A stretch of 64,000 nt of DNA from a virus. The translations under genes and the position numbers were made by a program. The notes under the pieces are model-generated. The model worked only from the letters and a program-made list of their open reading frames with translations. It did no database searches and was not told where the DNA came from. Where the stretch lies: the IMG/VR virus record IMGVR_UViG_3300023174_000130, positions 1 to 64,000 of that record; one strand, given 5' to 3'. Shown here piece after piece: positions 1-20,433 of the stretch. Numbering within the stretch: the stretch's first letter is position 1; every line of letters begins with the position of its first letter.

Positions 1-676
1 TGCCACCAATATTAGTCTCACGCATCTTCATCAAACCAAACGGCATCCAACTCTGAATCTCTTTTTCCTCAAAGAAAAGCTTTGCCCTACCTATTATATA
101 GGGCATATCGAAGAGTTTGATGTTCCATCCTGTAAGAATATCTATGTCTTCCTTAGCAAGGATATCGAAGATCTTCTTGATCAGTTCCTTCTCTGATGTA
201 ACCATGACAACCTTACAATCTGGCAAGGTGATTGGCTTCATGGTAAGAACATAGTTGACACCGCTGATACGAATAGTCACAAGGTTGATTCGCTCATTGG
301 GGTTGTCTAGGTCTGGGAAGCCTCCCTCAGTCTCACATTCCAAGTCTAGGTAGGCTACTTTGATCTTGGAAAGATCGTATTCCACCTCAGTCGGATAAGT
401 CTCCATGAGATATTGAGTGACGAAATCAGTGTTTCCATAAATCGGGCAATCATCTAGGTCTCTGTATTGGTCTAGGAATTGACGGCAATCATACAACGTG
501 TCAAACTTCATGCGTTTGACGTTGACGTTGTTAAGAGTCCTGTACTTGGATTGGCTATCAGATTTAATGTATAGGGATGGCTTATAAGCAATGGTGTCAG
601 TAAACCGAACACCATTGTCATAACCACGAACAAGAACCTTGTTCCCCTTCAAAGCACAGGCAGTATAAAATTTCAT
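1..676 (-). CDS. 43: DNA polymerase gp43, N-terminal part (cut by window edge)
   Basis: Replicative family B DNA polymerase with 3'-5' proofreading exonuclease. About 225 N-terminal residues lie in the window and the frame stays open to base 1. The start is ATG at 676-674. Visible motifs are Exo I with D111 and E113 (T4: D112/E114) and Exo II, GWNIKLFDMPY at about 183-193, which closely matches the T4 segment GWNIEGFDVPY. The polymerase palm lies outside the window. The start overlaps the stop of the upstream DUF1599-like gene as TAATG, so the two are translationally coupled. No separate promoter is seen. Confidence 0.95.
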   Translation of the reverse strand, partial: MKFYTACALKGNKVLVRGYDNGVRFTDTIAYKPSLYIKSDSQSKYRTLNNVNVKRMKFDTLYDCRQFLDQYRDLDDCPIYGNTDFVTQYLMETYPTEVEYDLSKIKVAYLDLECETEGGFPDLDNPNERINLVTIRISGVNYVLTMKPITLPDCKVVMVTSEKELIKKIFDILAKEDIDILTGWNIKLFDMPYIIGRAKLFFEEKEIQSWMPFGLMKMRETNIGG

Positions 677-999
677 TAGTCTTTCTTGGGTTCTCTATCT
701 TTGAGAAGCCCTGCAAGTATAACACTGTAATTAATTAGGTCAACAATTGCATCATAAACACTCTCATTTTGCAATGAAAGTTCTCCCTTATTCAAATAAG
801 TGGAGATTCTTGACATCTTGTCAGTCATTCTGATAAGAACACCAAGTTCTGCCGTTGCAAAACCTAAATATTCCGCTCTTCGGAAATTCATGAAAGGATC
901 TGCGCCAGATGCGTAGTCATTGTTCTTTTTACGCATTAATTCAATGGCTTCCTTGCAAATTTCTTCGTGTAATTTAAATAATTGTTCTCTTGTCATCAT
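676..999 (-). CDS. DUF1599-like (nucleotide modification-associated type) protein
   Basis: A 107-residue soluble protein. The pattern with NDYA near the N-terminus, DPFMNFR, a run of helices with RMTDKMSRI, and DLINYSVIL near the end is typical of the DUF1599 / nucleotide-modification-associated domain, found in phages and probably related to all-alpha nucleotide pyrophosphohydrolases. I recognise the family by eye only; the substrate is unknown. The longer reading frame to 1017 begins with GTG, but that codon lies upstream of the predicted transcript start, so ATG at 999 (or 996) is preferred. It is coupled to gene 43 by TAATG, suggesting a role in nucleotide supply or control near the polymerase. 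Confidence 0.6.
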   Translation of the reverse strand: MMTREQLFKLHEEICKEAIELMRKKNNDYASGADPFMNFRRAEYLGFATAELGVLIRMTDKMSRISTYLNKGELSLQNESVYDAIVDLINYSVILAGLLKDREPKKD

Positions 1000-1007
1000 A
1001 GAATAGC

Positions 1008-1035
1008 ATTCTATCACATATTAACACCCTGTCAA
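1008..1035 (-). promoter_or_regulatory. Early-type promoter for DUF1599-like gene and gene 43
   Basis: On the minus strand TTGACA (1035-1030), 16 bases, TAGAAT (1013-1008). The expected transcript start near 1001 is within a few bases of ATG at 999, so the mRNA would be nearly leaderless. The promoter lies in the gap facing the divergent late gene at 1065. Confidence 0.7.
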
Positions 1036-1036
1036 A

Positions 1037-1044
1037 TATAAATA
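1037..1044 (+). promoter_or_regulatory. Late promoter octamer TATAAATA
   Basis: Exact TATAAATA on the plus strand, 20 bases before the start codon at 1065. A GGAG ribosome binding site at 1054-1057 sits 7 bases before the ATG. It is a leader-bearing late promoter for the lysis-like cassette. Confidence 0.75.
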
Positions 1045-1064
1045 TTAAGACATGGAGTTTATCA

Positions 1065-1658
1065 ATGGATTTTTCTAAAATATTTGAACTTTCAGCGTAT
1101 GGAGTAGCCGGATTAGCGGGACTCGGATACGGAATTAAAAAATTTTGGAATAAAGATAAAACAAATTACAGTTTTAATACAATCCATACAGAAATTCACG
1201 AACTACTTACAGAACTTCGTCTTGAAGGCCGCAGTATGAGATCCACCGTTTTGCAACTGCATAATGGAGAATATTTCATGGATGGAATTTCTATGTTAAA
1301 GTTTTCAATAACTCACGAATCTTCCCATAAAGGATATGTTTCACAAGTAGGAAAACTCAAAGGAACTCAATGTTCTTTATTTGTTCCTTTATTGAATAAA
1401 GTTACACAAAATAGTGCAGTCATCCATTCAGTTGAGTCTTTGCCAGCGGACAGCCATGCAAGACATTTCTTTGATGATGAAAACATTTCTCATTTTTCTT
1501 GCTTACCTTTAAAAAGCAAGGGAACAAATGTTGGATTTGTGTTGATGCAATGGCACAAAGATTTTGAACCAATACTAATTCAAGAAAAGAATTTTATGGA
1601 TATTTTTGAATCTATTCGTAATTCGATTGAACTACAACTTTCACATCAAAAGAATTGA
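1065..1658 (+). CDS. Membrane-anchored GAF-like protein
   Basis: 197 residues. One hydrophobic segment (about 10-25, AYGVAGLAGLGYGI) is followed by lysines, so it is a probable N-terminal anchor with a cytoplasmic body. The rest has the pattern R-x-x-V-x-Q-L-HNGEYF..G.S..KFS.THE, which resembles a GAF-like domain seen in some phage and bacterial proteins; this is a family resemblance, not a proven function. It has its own late promoter and GGAG site and is followed, with a short gap, by a holin-like gene. It may be a late membrane or lysis-control protein; no catalytic motif is seen. Confidence 0.5.
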   Translation: MDFSKIFELSAYGVAGLAGLGYGIKKFWNKDKTNYSFNTIHTEIHELLTELRLEGRSMRSTVLQLHNGEYFMDGISMLKFSITHESSHKGYVSQVGKLKGTQCSLFVPLLNKVTQNSAVIHSVESLPADSHARHFFDDENISHFSCLPLKSKGTNVGFVLMQWHKDFEPILIQEKNFMDIFESIRNSIELQLSHQKN

Positions 1659-1665
1659 GGATTAT

Positions 1666-2097
1666 ATGTCAGAACAGTTAATATCATTGATTGGTGGAAC
1701 TGCTACTGGATTTCTTTTTAAGTATTGGGCTCAACGTGCTCAAGACCAAAAAGAATTATTTGAGCAAATGCTCAAAGCTAATACTCAAACAACTGAAAAT
1801 CAAGACAAGGCTGTTCAACGTGTACCAATTGATGTTGGCAAGAATGTTCGCCGTCTTATTGTACTTGCATGTCTCTTTGCAGTCGTTGCTGCTCCATTTG
1901 TATTGCCATTCTTTGGTATTCCCACCTTTGTAGAAATTTCACAAAAACAACCCGATTCTATCTTTGGATTGATCCCAGAAACCACTCGCAAATACTTTAT
2001 TGAAATTCCTGGATATTTCTTAGCGGAAGAAAATCGTCAAGTTCTTCTTGCCGTAGTAGGATTTTACTTTGGCACAGCAGCAGGAGGCAACAAATGA
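1666..2097 (+). CDS. Holin-like membrane protein
   Basis: 143 residues from ATG 1666, chosen because GAGG at 1657-1660 lies 5 bases upstream; the longer frame from 1606 overlaps the previous gene and lacks a binding site. An N-terminal weakly hydrophobic stretch with glycines (LISLIGGTATGFLF) is followed by a charged amphipathic region, a strong membrane segment (about 66-86, LIVLACLFAVVAAPFVLPFFG) and a final hydrophobic segment ending GFYFGTAAGG. Three hydrophobic segments and the GFYFG ending resemble the three-TM holins of gene transfer agents and phages. Late expression and the lipoprotein gene downstream (ATGA overlap) support a lysis role. No endolysin is seen nearby. Confidence 0.55.
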   Translation: MSEQLISLIGGTATGFLFKYWAQRAQDQKELFEQMLKANTQTTENQDKAVQRVPIDVGKNVRRLIVLACLFAVVAAPFVLPFFGIPTFVEISQKQPDSIFGLIPETTRKYFIEIPGYFLAEENRQVLLAVVGFYFGTAAGGNK

Positions 2098-2360
2098 AAT
2101 ATTTCTTTCCAATAATTCTCTTTCTTGCTTCTTGCACTAGTCCTGAATTTGTCACACTAAAAACAAAGACTGGTGAACATATTCACACAGTCTCTGAAAA
2201 TGCTTTTTTCAATACTCCAGACAAAGCATCTGAATGGGCATTCTGGTATTTTCCAGTTGTCGTATTCGTAATTTGGCTGGCTTGGAAAGAATTTAAATCA
2301 ATTAAATTCTCAAAGAAGTCATCTGACTCCAGTGCTACCAAACCCACCGACTCTATCTGA
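2094..2360 (+). CDS. Small lipoprotein with C-terminal membrane segment, possible u-spanin
   Basis: 88 residues. The N-terminus is a lipoprotein signal: MKYFFPIILFLASC, with lipobox LASC and the lipidated Cys at 14. A polar stretch of about 33 residues is followed by one membrane segment (about 49-65, WAFWYFPVVVFVIWLAW) and a short Lys/Ser-rich tail. An outer-membrane lipid anchor plus a C-terminal inner-membrane segment in one chain is the layout of unimolecular spanins such as phage T1 gp11. This one is shorter than T1 gp11, so spanning the periplasm would need an extended linker. The start overlaps the holin-like stop as ATGA. Its 3' end overlaps the convergent dUTPase gene by 42 bases. 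Confidence 0.5.
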   Translation: MKYFFPIILFLASCTSPEFVTLKTKTGEHIHTVSENAFFNTPDKASEWAFWYFPVVVFVIWLAWKEFKSIKFSKKSSDSSATKPTDSI

Positions 2361-2840
2361 CTTTAAAGTTGGGCGATACTGAATTTCAGCAAGTAGAGGC
2401 TGCTCATAGGCAACTAATTCTGCCTGTGCCACACGATCCTTATTATAAATTTTGATGGAATCCTTGCTATTGGTATTCATCATAATAAGTTTGGTTTCGT
2501 AGGTGTAATCCTCGTCTACCACTCCTTCGCAATTTGTCAGCGTAAGACCGTATTTAAGGGCCATCCCTGACCGGGGGTGTAGACGGAGGGAATATCCATC
2601 GGGCAGCTTAAAAGTCAAGCCTGTGCGAATTAGAGCCCTTTCTCCGGGCATCAGGCAGATATATGAATCTTCTTTCTCAGAGTCATAGATTGGGGATACA
2701 TCCAAACATTCCTTGCCAGAGTAAACTTTGACCTTTTCATTCTTTGGAATGTATGCAGCAAGGTCAAAACATGCTGCCATTTTGGTCTGAAAATTTGGAT
2801 CTGGAATGTATGGATTATCTTTAAAATATTCTAGAATCAT
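2319..2840 (-). CDS. dut: dUTPase
   Basis: Trimeric dUTP diphosphatase, which hydrolyses dUTP to dUMP and pyrophosphate, keeping uracil out of phage DNA and supplying dUMP for dTMP synthesis. 173 residues with all five family motifs in order: AACFDLAAY (22-30), PRSGMA (89-94, with the catalytic-site Ser), GVVDEDYT (106-113, with the catalytic Asp), RVAQ (136-139) and RVGGFGSTG (163-171, the P-loop-like C-terminal arm). Length is slightly above the usual 140-160. The ATG lies 6 bases after a perfect TATAAT, so the mRNA should be leaderless. Confidence 0.96.
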   Translation of the reverse strand: MILEYFKDNPYIPDPNFQTKMAACFDLAAYIPKNEKVKVYSGKECLDVSPIYDSEKEDSYICLMPGERALIRTGLTFKLPDGYSLRLHPRSGMALKYGLTLTNCEGVVDEDYTYETKLIMMNTNSKDSIKIYNKDRVAQAELVAYEQPLLAEIQYRPTLKSDRVGGFGSTGVR

Positions 2841-2846
2841 ATTACT

Positions 2847-2874
2847 ATTATATCTTTAAAATATAAATTGTCAA
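2847..2874 (-). promoter_or_regulatory. Early-type promoter for dut (leaderless)
   Basis: Perfect TTGACA (2874-2869), 16-base spacer, perfect TATAAT (2852-2847), then 6 bases to the ATG of dut at 2840. The transcript start should coincide with the start codon. Confidence 0.85.
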
Positions 2875-2893
2875 CTTATAATTAAAAATTATA

Positions 2894-5583
<2,690 letters not shown>

Positions 5584-7101
5584 TTAGAGTTGTACCCAAA
5601 TAAATCCTGATGCGCCTGTAATTGCAGTATATAAAATTCCAGTATCTGTATTAAACCAACGATCTCCAAGAAAATTTATAGATGGGGCCGTTGTGGCTTC
5701 TGTAAACTTTGTCGTAGAAATAGTAATATTTCCAGTCCCACCAGCAGGACTTATAGAAATTCCATTACCAGCAATTATAGAAGATACTCCAGAAGCACTC
5801 GTACCACCGGAACTACCTGCTATTGAAATATCTACATTTTTTCTTCTCTTGGTGATTGTGATATTATCACCAATAAAATTCATTGTGTTAACAGAACGAA
5901 TTATCTTGTCGCCATTTAGTGAAACGTCAACCGCACCACCACCAGCTGGCGTAGTCATTTGGCCAATGCGGTCTATGGCTTTTTGAATGTCATCATTCTT
6001 AAATTTATCAAGAATTCCAGAAACATGTTCTGAACTAAAAGACAACATTCCATCTTCTAATACTAGTGGAAATTGTGCTTCAATTACTGGAGATTGTCCA
6101 TCGCGTCCCGCAGGCCCTTCTGGTCCTACTGACCCTGCTTCGCCTCTTGGTCCAGCAGGACCTTGAGGGCCCATAGGTCCTCTATCACCTTTATCTCCTT
6201 TGTCTCCACGCGGACCTTGGGGACCAATTTCCCCTTGAGGTCCAACCGGACCCTGAACTCCCTCTTCACCGGGAATGCCTTGTTCACCTTGTGACCCCTG
6301 AATGCCTTGAGCACCTTGCGGACCAATATCTCCACGATCTCCTTGATCGCCTTTATCACCTTTTTCTCCTTGAATTCCTCTTGGACCTTGAATACCTTGA
6401 AGACCAGGATCACCCTGTTCCCCTTTATCTCCCTGGTCTCCCTTAATTCCTTGAACACCGTCATATCCACGTTCTCCGCGAGGGCCTTGTGGTCCCATCG
6501 GTCCCGGTTCACCTACAGAACCAATATCGCCTTTTTCTCCGCGAAGACCTTGAGCACCAATGACTGGTGTTGTTTGTTTTATTATTACTTTTTCTTGCAG
6601 CTGGATTACTGGTTTTTCAATAATCTTTACAGGAGCAGGAAACGACTGTGGCTTTGGTAGTTCTACTTTTTCTACAAGATTTTTGATCTGCGTGGAATTA
6701 CCAATAAACTTTATTACTTTATTTCTATCTTTGTCAATAAAGTATCTTTCGGTGATACCATTGCCAACATAGATTTTTTCATCTGCTGTAAGTGAATTTA
6801 CTTCTTTCAAAAGAACATTTTGATTCAAAGAACCAATAGATCTTTTTAATTTATAAAGTTCACCTTCTACATTTTCAAACAATAGATTTGCCTGAAACAT
6901 ATCCTTGATCTTGGATGCATTTCCTTCAAGCAAATAAGTTTCACCATATTCATCACGAATATAAAGTTCCGAGATACCCGAACCAATCTTTATCTTCTTG
7001 GCATTTGGTCTGGCTTCTGTTATATGATAAATGGCACCCATCAACAATTGTGGGTGTTGTTTTATCAGTTTAAGAGAATTTTTGTTCTTTCCAAAGAACA
7101 T
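5584..7101 (-). CDS. Collagen-like tail fibre protein 2 (true G-X-Y collagen)
   Basis: 505 residues. The N-terminal region (1-180) contains two related beta blocks (ISELYIRDEYGETYLLEGN and ITERYFIDKDRNKVIKFIGN). Residues about 183-340 are uninterrupted G-X-Y triplets rich in charged pairs (GEKGDIG, GPRGERG, GDKGDRG), much more like animal collagen than the Thr-rich repeats of the neighbouring fibres. The C-terminus has a beta region and ends with a WFNTDTGILYTA...GFIWVQL motif common at phage fibre ends. Probable virion fibre or fibre connector; attachment site unknown. It lies 9 bases downstream of fibre 3 and is probably cotranscribed with it. Confidence 0.8.
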   Translation of the reverse strand: MFFGKNKNSLKLIKQHPQLLMGAIYHITEARPNAKKIKIGSGISELYIRDEYGETYLLEGNASKIKDMFQANLLFENVEGELYKLKRSIGSLNQNVLLKEVNSLTADEKIYVGNGITERYFIDKDRNKVIKFIGNSTQIKNLVEKVELPKPQSFPAPVKIIEKPVIQLQEKVIIKQTTPVIGAQGLRGEKGDIGSVGEPGPMGPQGPRGERGYDGVQGIKGDQGDKGEQGDPGLQGIQGPRGIQGEKGDKGDQGDRGDIGPQGAQGIQGSQGEQGIPGEEGVQGPVGPQGEIGPQGPRGDKGDKGDRGPMGPQGPAGPRGEAGSVGPEGPAGRDGQSPVIEAQFPLVLEDGMLSFSSEHVSGILDKFKNDDIQKAIDRIGQMTTPAGGGAVDVSLNGDKIIRSVNTMNFIGDNITITKRRKNVDISIAGSSGGTSASGVSSIIAGNGISISPAGGTGNITISTTKFTEATTAPSINFLGDRWFNTDTGILYTAITGASGFIWVQL

Positions 7102-7110
7102 CTATTTTAT

Positions 7111-10890
<3,780 letters not shown>

Positions 10891-10893
10891 TTA

Positions 10894-16660
<5,767 letters not shown>

Positions 16661-16680
16661 TAATAGATCTCCAAATAATA

Positions 16681-16701
16681 ATAGCCTTTATTAGAGGCTA
16701 T
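16681..16701 (-). terminator. Weak hairpin between glycosyltransferase and fibre genes
   Basis: ATAGCCT (16681-16687) pairs with AGGCTAT (16695-16701) around a 7-base loop. On the minus-strand transcript it falls after the glycosyltransferase stop and is followed by a U-rich stretch. A partial terminator or processing site; the stem is short. Confidence 0.4.
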
Positions 16702-16737
16702 CATTAATTCTACTATATTTAGAACGTTAAAAAATTA

Positions 16738-17955
16738 TCAAAGTTTAACTGTAACTGCCTCAGGTTTAATATTTAAGGTAGTTTTATTGGATTCTTTGAT
16801 AATCTTTTCAGACCATTCTTTTTGCTTTTCAGCCATTTCTTTTTGAAGTTTTTGAAAATGTTCTATATAAATTTTATAGTTATTTTGAACTCGCTCACGA
16901 TGCTCTGGAGGCAAATGAGGTTCCTTTAACAATTTTTCACAAACTCCCATACCAATTTCAGGCTTACCGGCATAGAATGCAGTAGTTCCAATTTCATCAA
17001 AGATTCCCCATGTATAGTTTGCCCGATCAACGAACAAAATATCATTTTGTGGAATGGGAATAGTTAATCCTAATGATGCTATTAAAAATGCATTTCTTGG
17101 TCTATTATACTTTCTATAGATACAAGAAAGATGATAAAGTGGTTCGACTCTATTTGGAGCAGTTTCAAATGCCATCATGAATGCATCTGCAATATCTTCT
17201 ACTGGCTTACCTTGGAATTCACGACTCATTCCTACACGCATCCAAGAAAAGAATACTTCTTCGTGCCATGCGCCCAATTTAATTCTGGCCAAATATTCTT
17301 TTTCGGCTACTTCATACATTCTGGCATCAAATGCCGACTGAGCAGCATAAAATTGCTTTCTTGGTTGATTGGGATCTTTTTCCAAATAACCCTTTAAAGT
17401 ATAATAGTCTTTTGTATACTTTTCTATATCATTTGACGAAGCTCTAGATCTGCAACCTTCGGTGCGAACTTCCCATGCATAATTGCCATCAAGTTTTTGA
17501 ACATTCATTGGCTGTTCACACATTGCATATTCATGAAGTGGTTCTTCATACCACCACTTCTTTTTAGCAAGATTAAAAACTTGGGCGCGCAACCACTGGA
17601 ATTCTCCACGCTTAATATTAACCACATATCCATCTAAAGAATCATCAAATTTATCAACTGGTAAAGTGCCTTCGATGAAATCATCAGCATCAATCATCAT
17701 TGCCCATTTTGTCTTCCCCAGACAAGCTTCAAGTGCTTTGGAACGATTTGTACCAAAGTCAGACCATTCATGATCCAAGATTTCTCCCGGAATACCTTTT
17801 TCATCAAAAAACTTTCTGATGATTTCTTTTGTATTATCTGTAGAGCCTGTATCGGCAATTACATAATAATCAATAAATGGTGCGCATGAAGCCAAACATC
17901 TTTCAATATTTGGGGCTTCGTTTTTAACAATCATAGCTAAAGTCAAATTATACAT
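16738..17955 (-). CDS. Family 2 glycosyltransferase with helical-repeat C-terminus
   Basis: About 405 residues. The GT-A start LAMIVKNEAPNIERCLASC and DTGSTDNTKEII are followed by the metal-binding DADD motif (MMIDADDFIEG, near residue 90), typical of GT2 enzymes that use nucleotide sugars. Residues beyond about 190 are helical and TPR-like (YYTLKGYLEKDPNQPRKQFYAAQSAF). The second ATG (17955) is preferred because AAGGA lies 6-7 bases upstream; the first ATG is 2 codons earlier. It follows regA closely and precedes the fibre genes, so fibre glycosylation or host surface glycan change are both possible. Confidence 0.8.
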   Translation of the reverse strand: MYNLTLAMIVKNEAPNIERCLASCAPFIDYYVIADTGSTDNTKEIIRKFFDEKGIPGEILDHEWSDFGTNRSKALEACLGKTKWAMMIDADDFIEGTLPVDKFDDSLDGYVVNIKRGEFQWLRAQVFNLAKKKWWYEEPLHEYAMCEQPMNVQKLDGNYAWEVRTEGCRSRASSNDIEKYTKDYYTLKGYLEKDPNQPRKQFYAAQSAFDARMYEVAEKEYLARIKLGAWHEEVFFSWMRVGMSREFQGKPVEDIADAFMMAFETAPNRVEPLYHLSCIYRKYNRPRNAFLIASLGLTIPIPQNDILFVDRANYTWGIFDEIGTTAFYAGKPEIGMGVCEKLLKEPHLPPEHRERVQNNYKIYIEHFQKLQKEMAEKQKEWSEKIIKESNKTTLNIKPEAVTVKL

Positions 17956-17963
17956 AGTCATCC

Positions 17964-18389
17964 TTATGAATTAAAAAATTTACGTAAAGTTCCTGGATTA
18001 AATTTTGGAATTAAATTCCAATTATGTTTTTCTTCGTGTTTAATGATCTTTAATCCAGTCAAAGCCATTTTATCTTGTATCTTATCTTTATCCAAAACTT
18101 CAAGAAGTTCCCAATCTTCTAACAACTTTATAATAGCATTTCGTCTTTGAATATCTTCATTTGTGACATTCGAAGGTAGCCCATCTAAAGCAAATAATTC
18201 TTTAAAGTGGGCAACAATATATATATCATCTTTATGAATAAGATGGCAAGACTGGTACAATATATTTTTACCTTTTGGAGAAACACCCATTCGTGTTAGG
18301 GTTTCTCTGACGACCATAAAATCTTCATCGTCAAATAATTTTACATGTACACCAACACCATTAAAAATACGATTAGAAACATCAGACAT
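17964..18389 (-). CDS. regA: RegA translational repressor
   Basis: 141 residues. RegA binds the initiation regions of many T4 early mRNAs and blocks translation. The match with T4 RegA is strong: VRETLTRMGVSPKGKNILYQSCHLIHKDDIYIVAHFKEL against T4 VKETLTRMGIANNKDKVLYQSCHILQKKGLYYIVHFKEM, and LLEDWELLEV, KHNWNLIPKF further on. It is about 19 residues longer than T4 RegA (122), mostly at the N-terminus. AAGGA lies 7 bases before the ATG. It ends the 45-44-62-regA run as in T4, but gene 43, which follows regA in T4, is about 17 kb away here. Confidence 0.95.
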   Translation of the reverse strand: MSDVSNRIFNGVGVHVKLFDDEDFMVVRETLTRMGVSPKGKNILYQSCHLIHKDDIYIVAHFKELFALDGLPSNVTNEDIQRRNAIIKLLEDWELLEVLDKDKIQDKMALTGLKIIKHEEKHNWNLIPKFNPGTLRKFFNS

Positions 18390-18399
18390 ACAAAAATCC

Positions 18400-18798
18400 T
18401 TATTTGTCGGTACCGCCAGTATATTGGGATCGTCTTAACTGATCCAGTTCTTTGGGTCCGAGAATATTTAGGACTTCTCTAGCCTTGGCTTCTGTATATC
18501 CATAAACTGTTCTAATAAGAGAAATATCAGTTTCAGTCTCTTTTTTAAGCCAAGGAGAAAACCTTTTCTTTTTGCGAATACCAAGTCTATAAAAATCAAA
18601 CTGACTCTTATTGTCTATCCATGGGGCGCAATTCATTTCATTGGCATGAAAGATGGTATCAGGAAAATACGACAAACATCGGTTTACAACAAATGGTTTA
18701 TAAAGACGGGGATCAGCATCGTCCTTGTCCAGCAGAGGCTTTTTGTCATGGTTGATGCTTCCCAGAAAGTTTTTAAGTTTTAGCTCTTCAGGCTTCAT
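18400..18798 (-). CDS. 62: Clamp loader small subunit gp62
   Basis: 132 residues, at the short end for the family (T4 gp62 is 187). With gp44 it forms the ATP-dependent loader that places the gp45 clamp on primer-template DNA. Recognised by position directly after gene 44 (TGATG overlap) and by the KPFVVNRCLSYFPDTIFHANEMN type segment (about 34-56), characteristic of the gp62 family. It is followed by regA as in T4. Confidence 0.9.
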   Translation of the reverse strand: MKPEELKLKNFLGSINHDKKPLLDKDDADPRLYKPFVVNRCLSYFPDTIFHANEMNCAPWIDNKSQFDFYRLGIRKKKRFSPWLKKETETDISLIRTVYGYTEAKAREVLNILGPKELDQLRRSQYTGGTDK

Positions 18799-19742
18799 CA
18801 GTTAAACTCACAGTCCATCATAAGTTGAACAATAAGAGCCATTGTATTAATTTCTTGATCCGCAGCAAAGCCAGACTTATATTGATATTCTGCAATAATG
18901 AGAATAGCCTGTGGCATTGAATTGGGCTTCAATGTTGTATATAGTTCTGTATACAAACGCTTATAAAAGTCCGCAGTATTGATATCCAAGTGTTGAATGA
19001 CCCACTTACGACAAGATGTAAAATCCTTGCTCTTCATGAAGCCAAGCAGTTCCTTGTATGATTCGCTACTCCCCTGAGCCAAAATGCCAACATCAATCTT
19101 TCCAGATGATGAATACCGCTGCAATTCATTAATGATTCTACGAATATCTGGAAAATGTTTCTTTACCAAATTAGAAAGAACTTGAGTGTCATATGGAATT
19201 TTTTCATTATTGAGAATGTACTCAATGCGCTTGAGAACTCCAACTGCAATCTGAGCCTTTTCAGCACTTGGAACAGTAAAATCAATTCCAGTGCACCGAG
19301 AATGCAAAGCATCAATAATCCGATTCTTATAGTTGCAAGTCATGACGAATCTGCAGTTATTTGCAAATTCCTCTATGGCTCCACGCAATGCTGGCTGAAT
19401 AGACTGTGCATTCGCATAGTCAAACTCGTCCAGAATTACTATCTTCAGTACACTGTTAAGTGAGACTGTAGAACAATAATTACGAATCTTTGTCCGAAGA
19501 GTATCAATACCATTCTCTTCTGAGCAGTTGATTATAATGCTATCGGCACTCAAATCATTCGCCAAGGCACGGGCAACCGTAGTTTTGCCCGTGCCTGCCT
19601 TTCCATATAGCATCATGTTTGGAATTGTACCTTCCTTAATCATGCCTTTAAACACAGTGGCAAGATCAATAGGAAGAATGCAATCAGACAGTGTTTTGGG
19701 GCGATACTTTTCGACCCAAAGTAGATTAGTCACATCAGACAC
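18798..19742 (-). CDS. 44: Clamp loader ATPase gp44
   Basis: 314 residues, AAA+ ATPase. It begins with WVEKYRPKTLSDCILP, the conserved start of clamp loaders. Walker A is GKAGTGKT (47-54), Walker B is ILDEFD (103-108), and the SRC motif with the trans-acting arginine is at 148-150. Length matches T4 gp44 (319). The start is GTG. Four gp44 subunits with one gp62 open and load the gp45 ring. It lies directly after gene 45. Confidence 0.96.
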   Translation of the reverse strand: MSDVTNLLWVEKYRPKTLSDCILPIDLATVFKGMIKEGTIPNMMLYGKAGTGKTTVARALANDLSADSIIINCSEENGIDTLRTKIRNYCSTVSLNSVLKIVILDEFDYANAQSIQPALRGAIEEFANNCRFVMTCNYKNRIIDALHSRCTGIDFTVPSAEKAQIAVGVLKRIEYILNNEKIPYDTQVLSNLVKKHFPDIRRIINELQRYSSSGKIDVGILAQGSSESYKELLGFMKSKDFTSCRKWVIQHLDINTADFYKRLYTELYTTLKPNSMPQAILIIAEYQYKSGFAADQEINTMALIVQLMMDCEFN

Positions 19743-19744
19743 GA

Positions 19745-20416
19745 TTAACCCCGCTTGATGGCGATGTAGTAAGAAAGATCCAGACTCTTATGTGTAAACT
19801 TAGAAACAACAGTGTCAGTCAATTCAACGGTGTATGAACCAGGAATGAACTTCATTTCAGAAACATTGATAGTTCCTTCAAAATCCATACCCGTGTAGTT
19901 CTCATCAATAACAATTTCAAAGTTATTGCTAGTGCTTTGGCTGGAGTCATCAACGCTGATGACAAACTTTCCATCTTGACCAATCATACGGAGATCACTG
20001 ACCTGAAGAATACTAGATGCCTTGAGAACTTCATTTAGATCTTTTTCATCAAGATCAAACTTAGTTACTGAATTGGGCATTTTCATTTCTTTAGTCGGAA
20101 TCGTCAATAGGCTTGGTTCCGAATAATAGTAAGTAACACTAGATCGACCATTTGTAATCACGACATGAGTGTCATGAAACTCAAGATCGGGGTTGTTAAA
20201 CATGCTAACAATACCAAGAAACTTATTGAGATCCCAGATAGGAACCTCAACATCAAAGTCCTCGGTTACCTTTGCCTGCACATAAATGTTCTTACCGGGA
20301 GAAATCGTCTTTAATACGTTTCCCGCCTGAATAAGAATGTTGGAGTTAATGGCTGCAAAATTCTTTAAAATGTTATAGGTTTCTTTGCTCAGACGCATTT
20401 TTGTCACAGTATTCAT
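19745..20416 (-). CDS. 45: Sliding clamp gp45
   Basis: 223 residues, trimeric DNA polymerase processivity clamp and activator of late transcription. MRLSKETYNILKNFAAINSNILI matches T4 MKLSKDTTALLKNFATINSGIML, and the pattern FDVEVPIWDLNKFLGIVSMF also follows T4. The T4-like start would be the internal ATG at codon 7; the upstream ATG at 20416 has an AGAAAGA sequence before it, so both are possible. Partners in this window are gp44/62, gp43, and the late factors gp55 and gp33. Confidence 0.95.
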   Translation of the reverse strand: MNTVTKMRLSKETYNILKNFAAINSNILIQAGNVLKTISPGKNIYVQAKVTEDFDVEVPIWDLNKFLGIVSMFNNPDLEFHDTHVVITNGRSSVTYYYSEPSLLTIPTKEMKMPNSVTKFDLDEKDLNEVLKASSILQVSDLRMIGQDGKFVISVDDSSQSTSNNFEIVIDENYTGMDFEGTINVSEMKFIPGSYTVELTDTVVSKFTHKSLDLSYYIAIKRG

Positions 20417-20433
20417 ATAAATCTTTCTGTAAA

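Noticed and set aside
1606-1665. Upstream extension of the holin-like gene
   Set aside because: It overlaps the GAF-like gene and lacks a binding site, while GAGG precedes ATG 1666.
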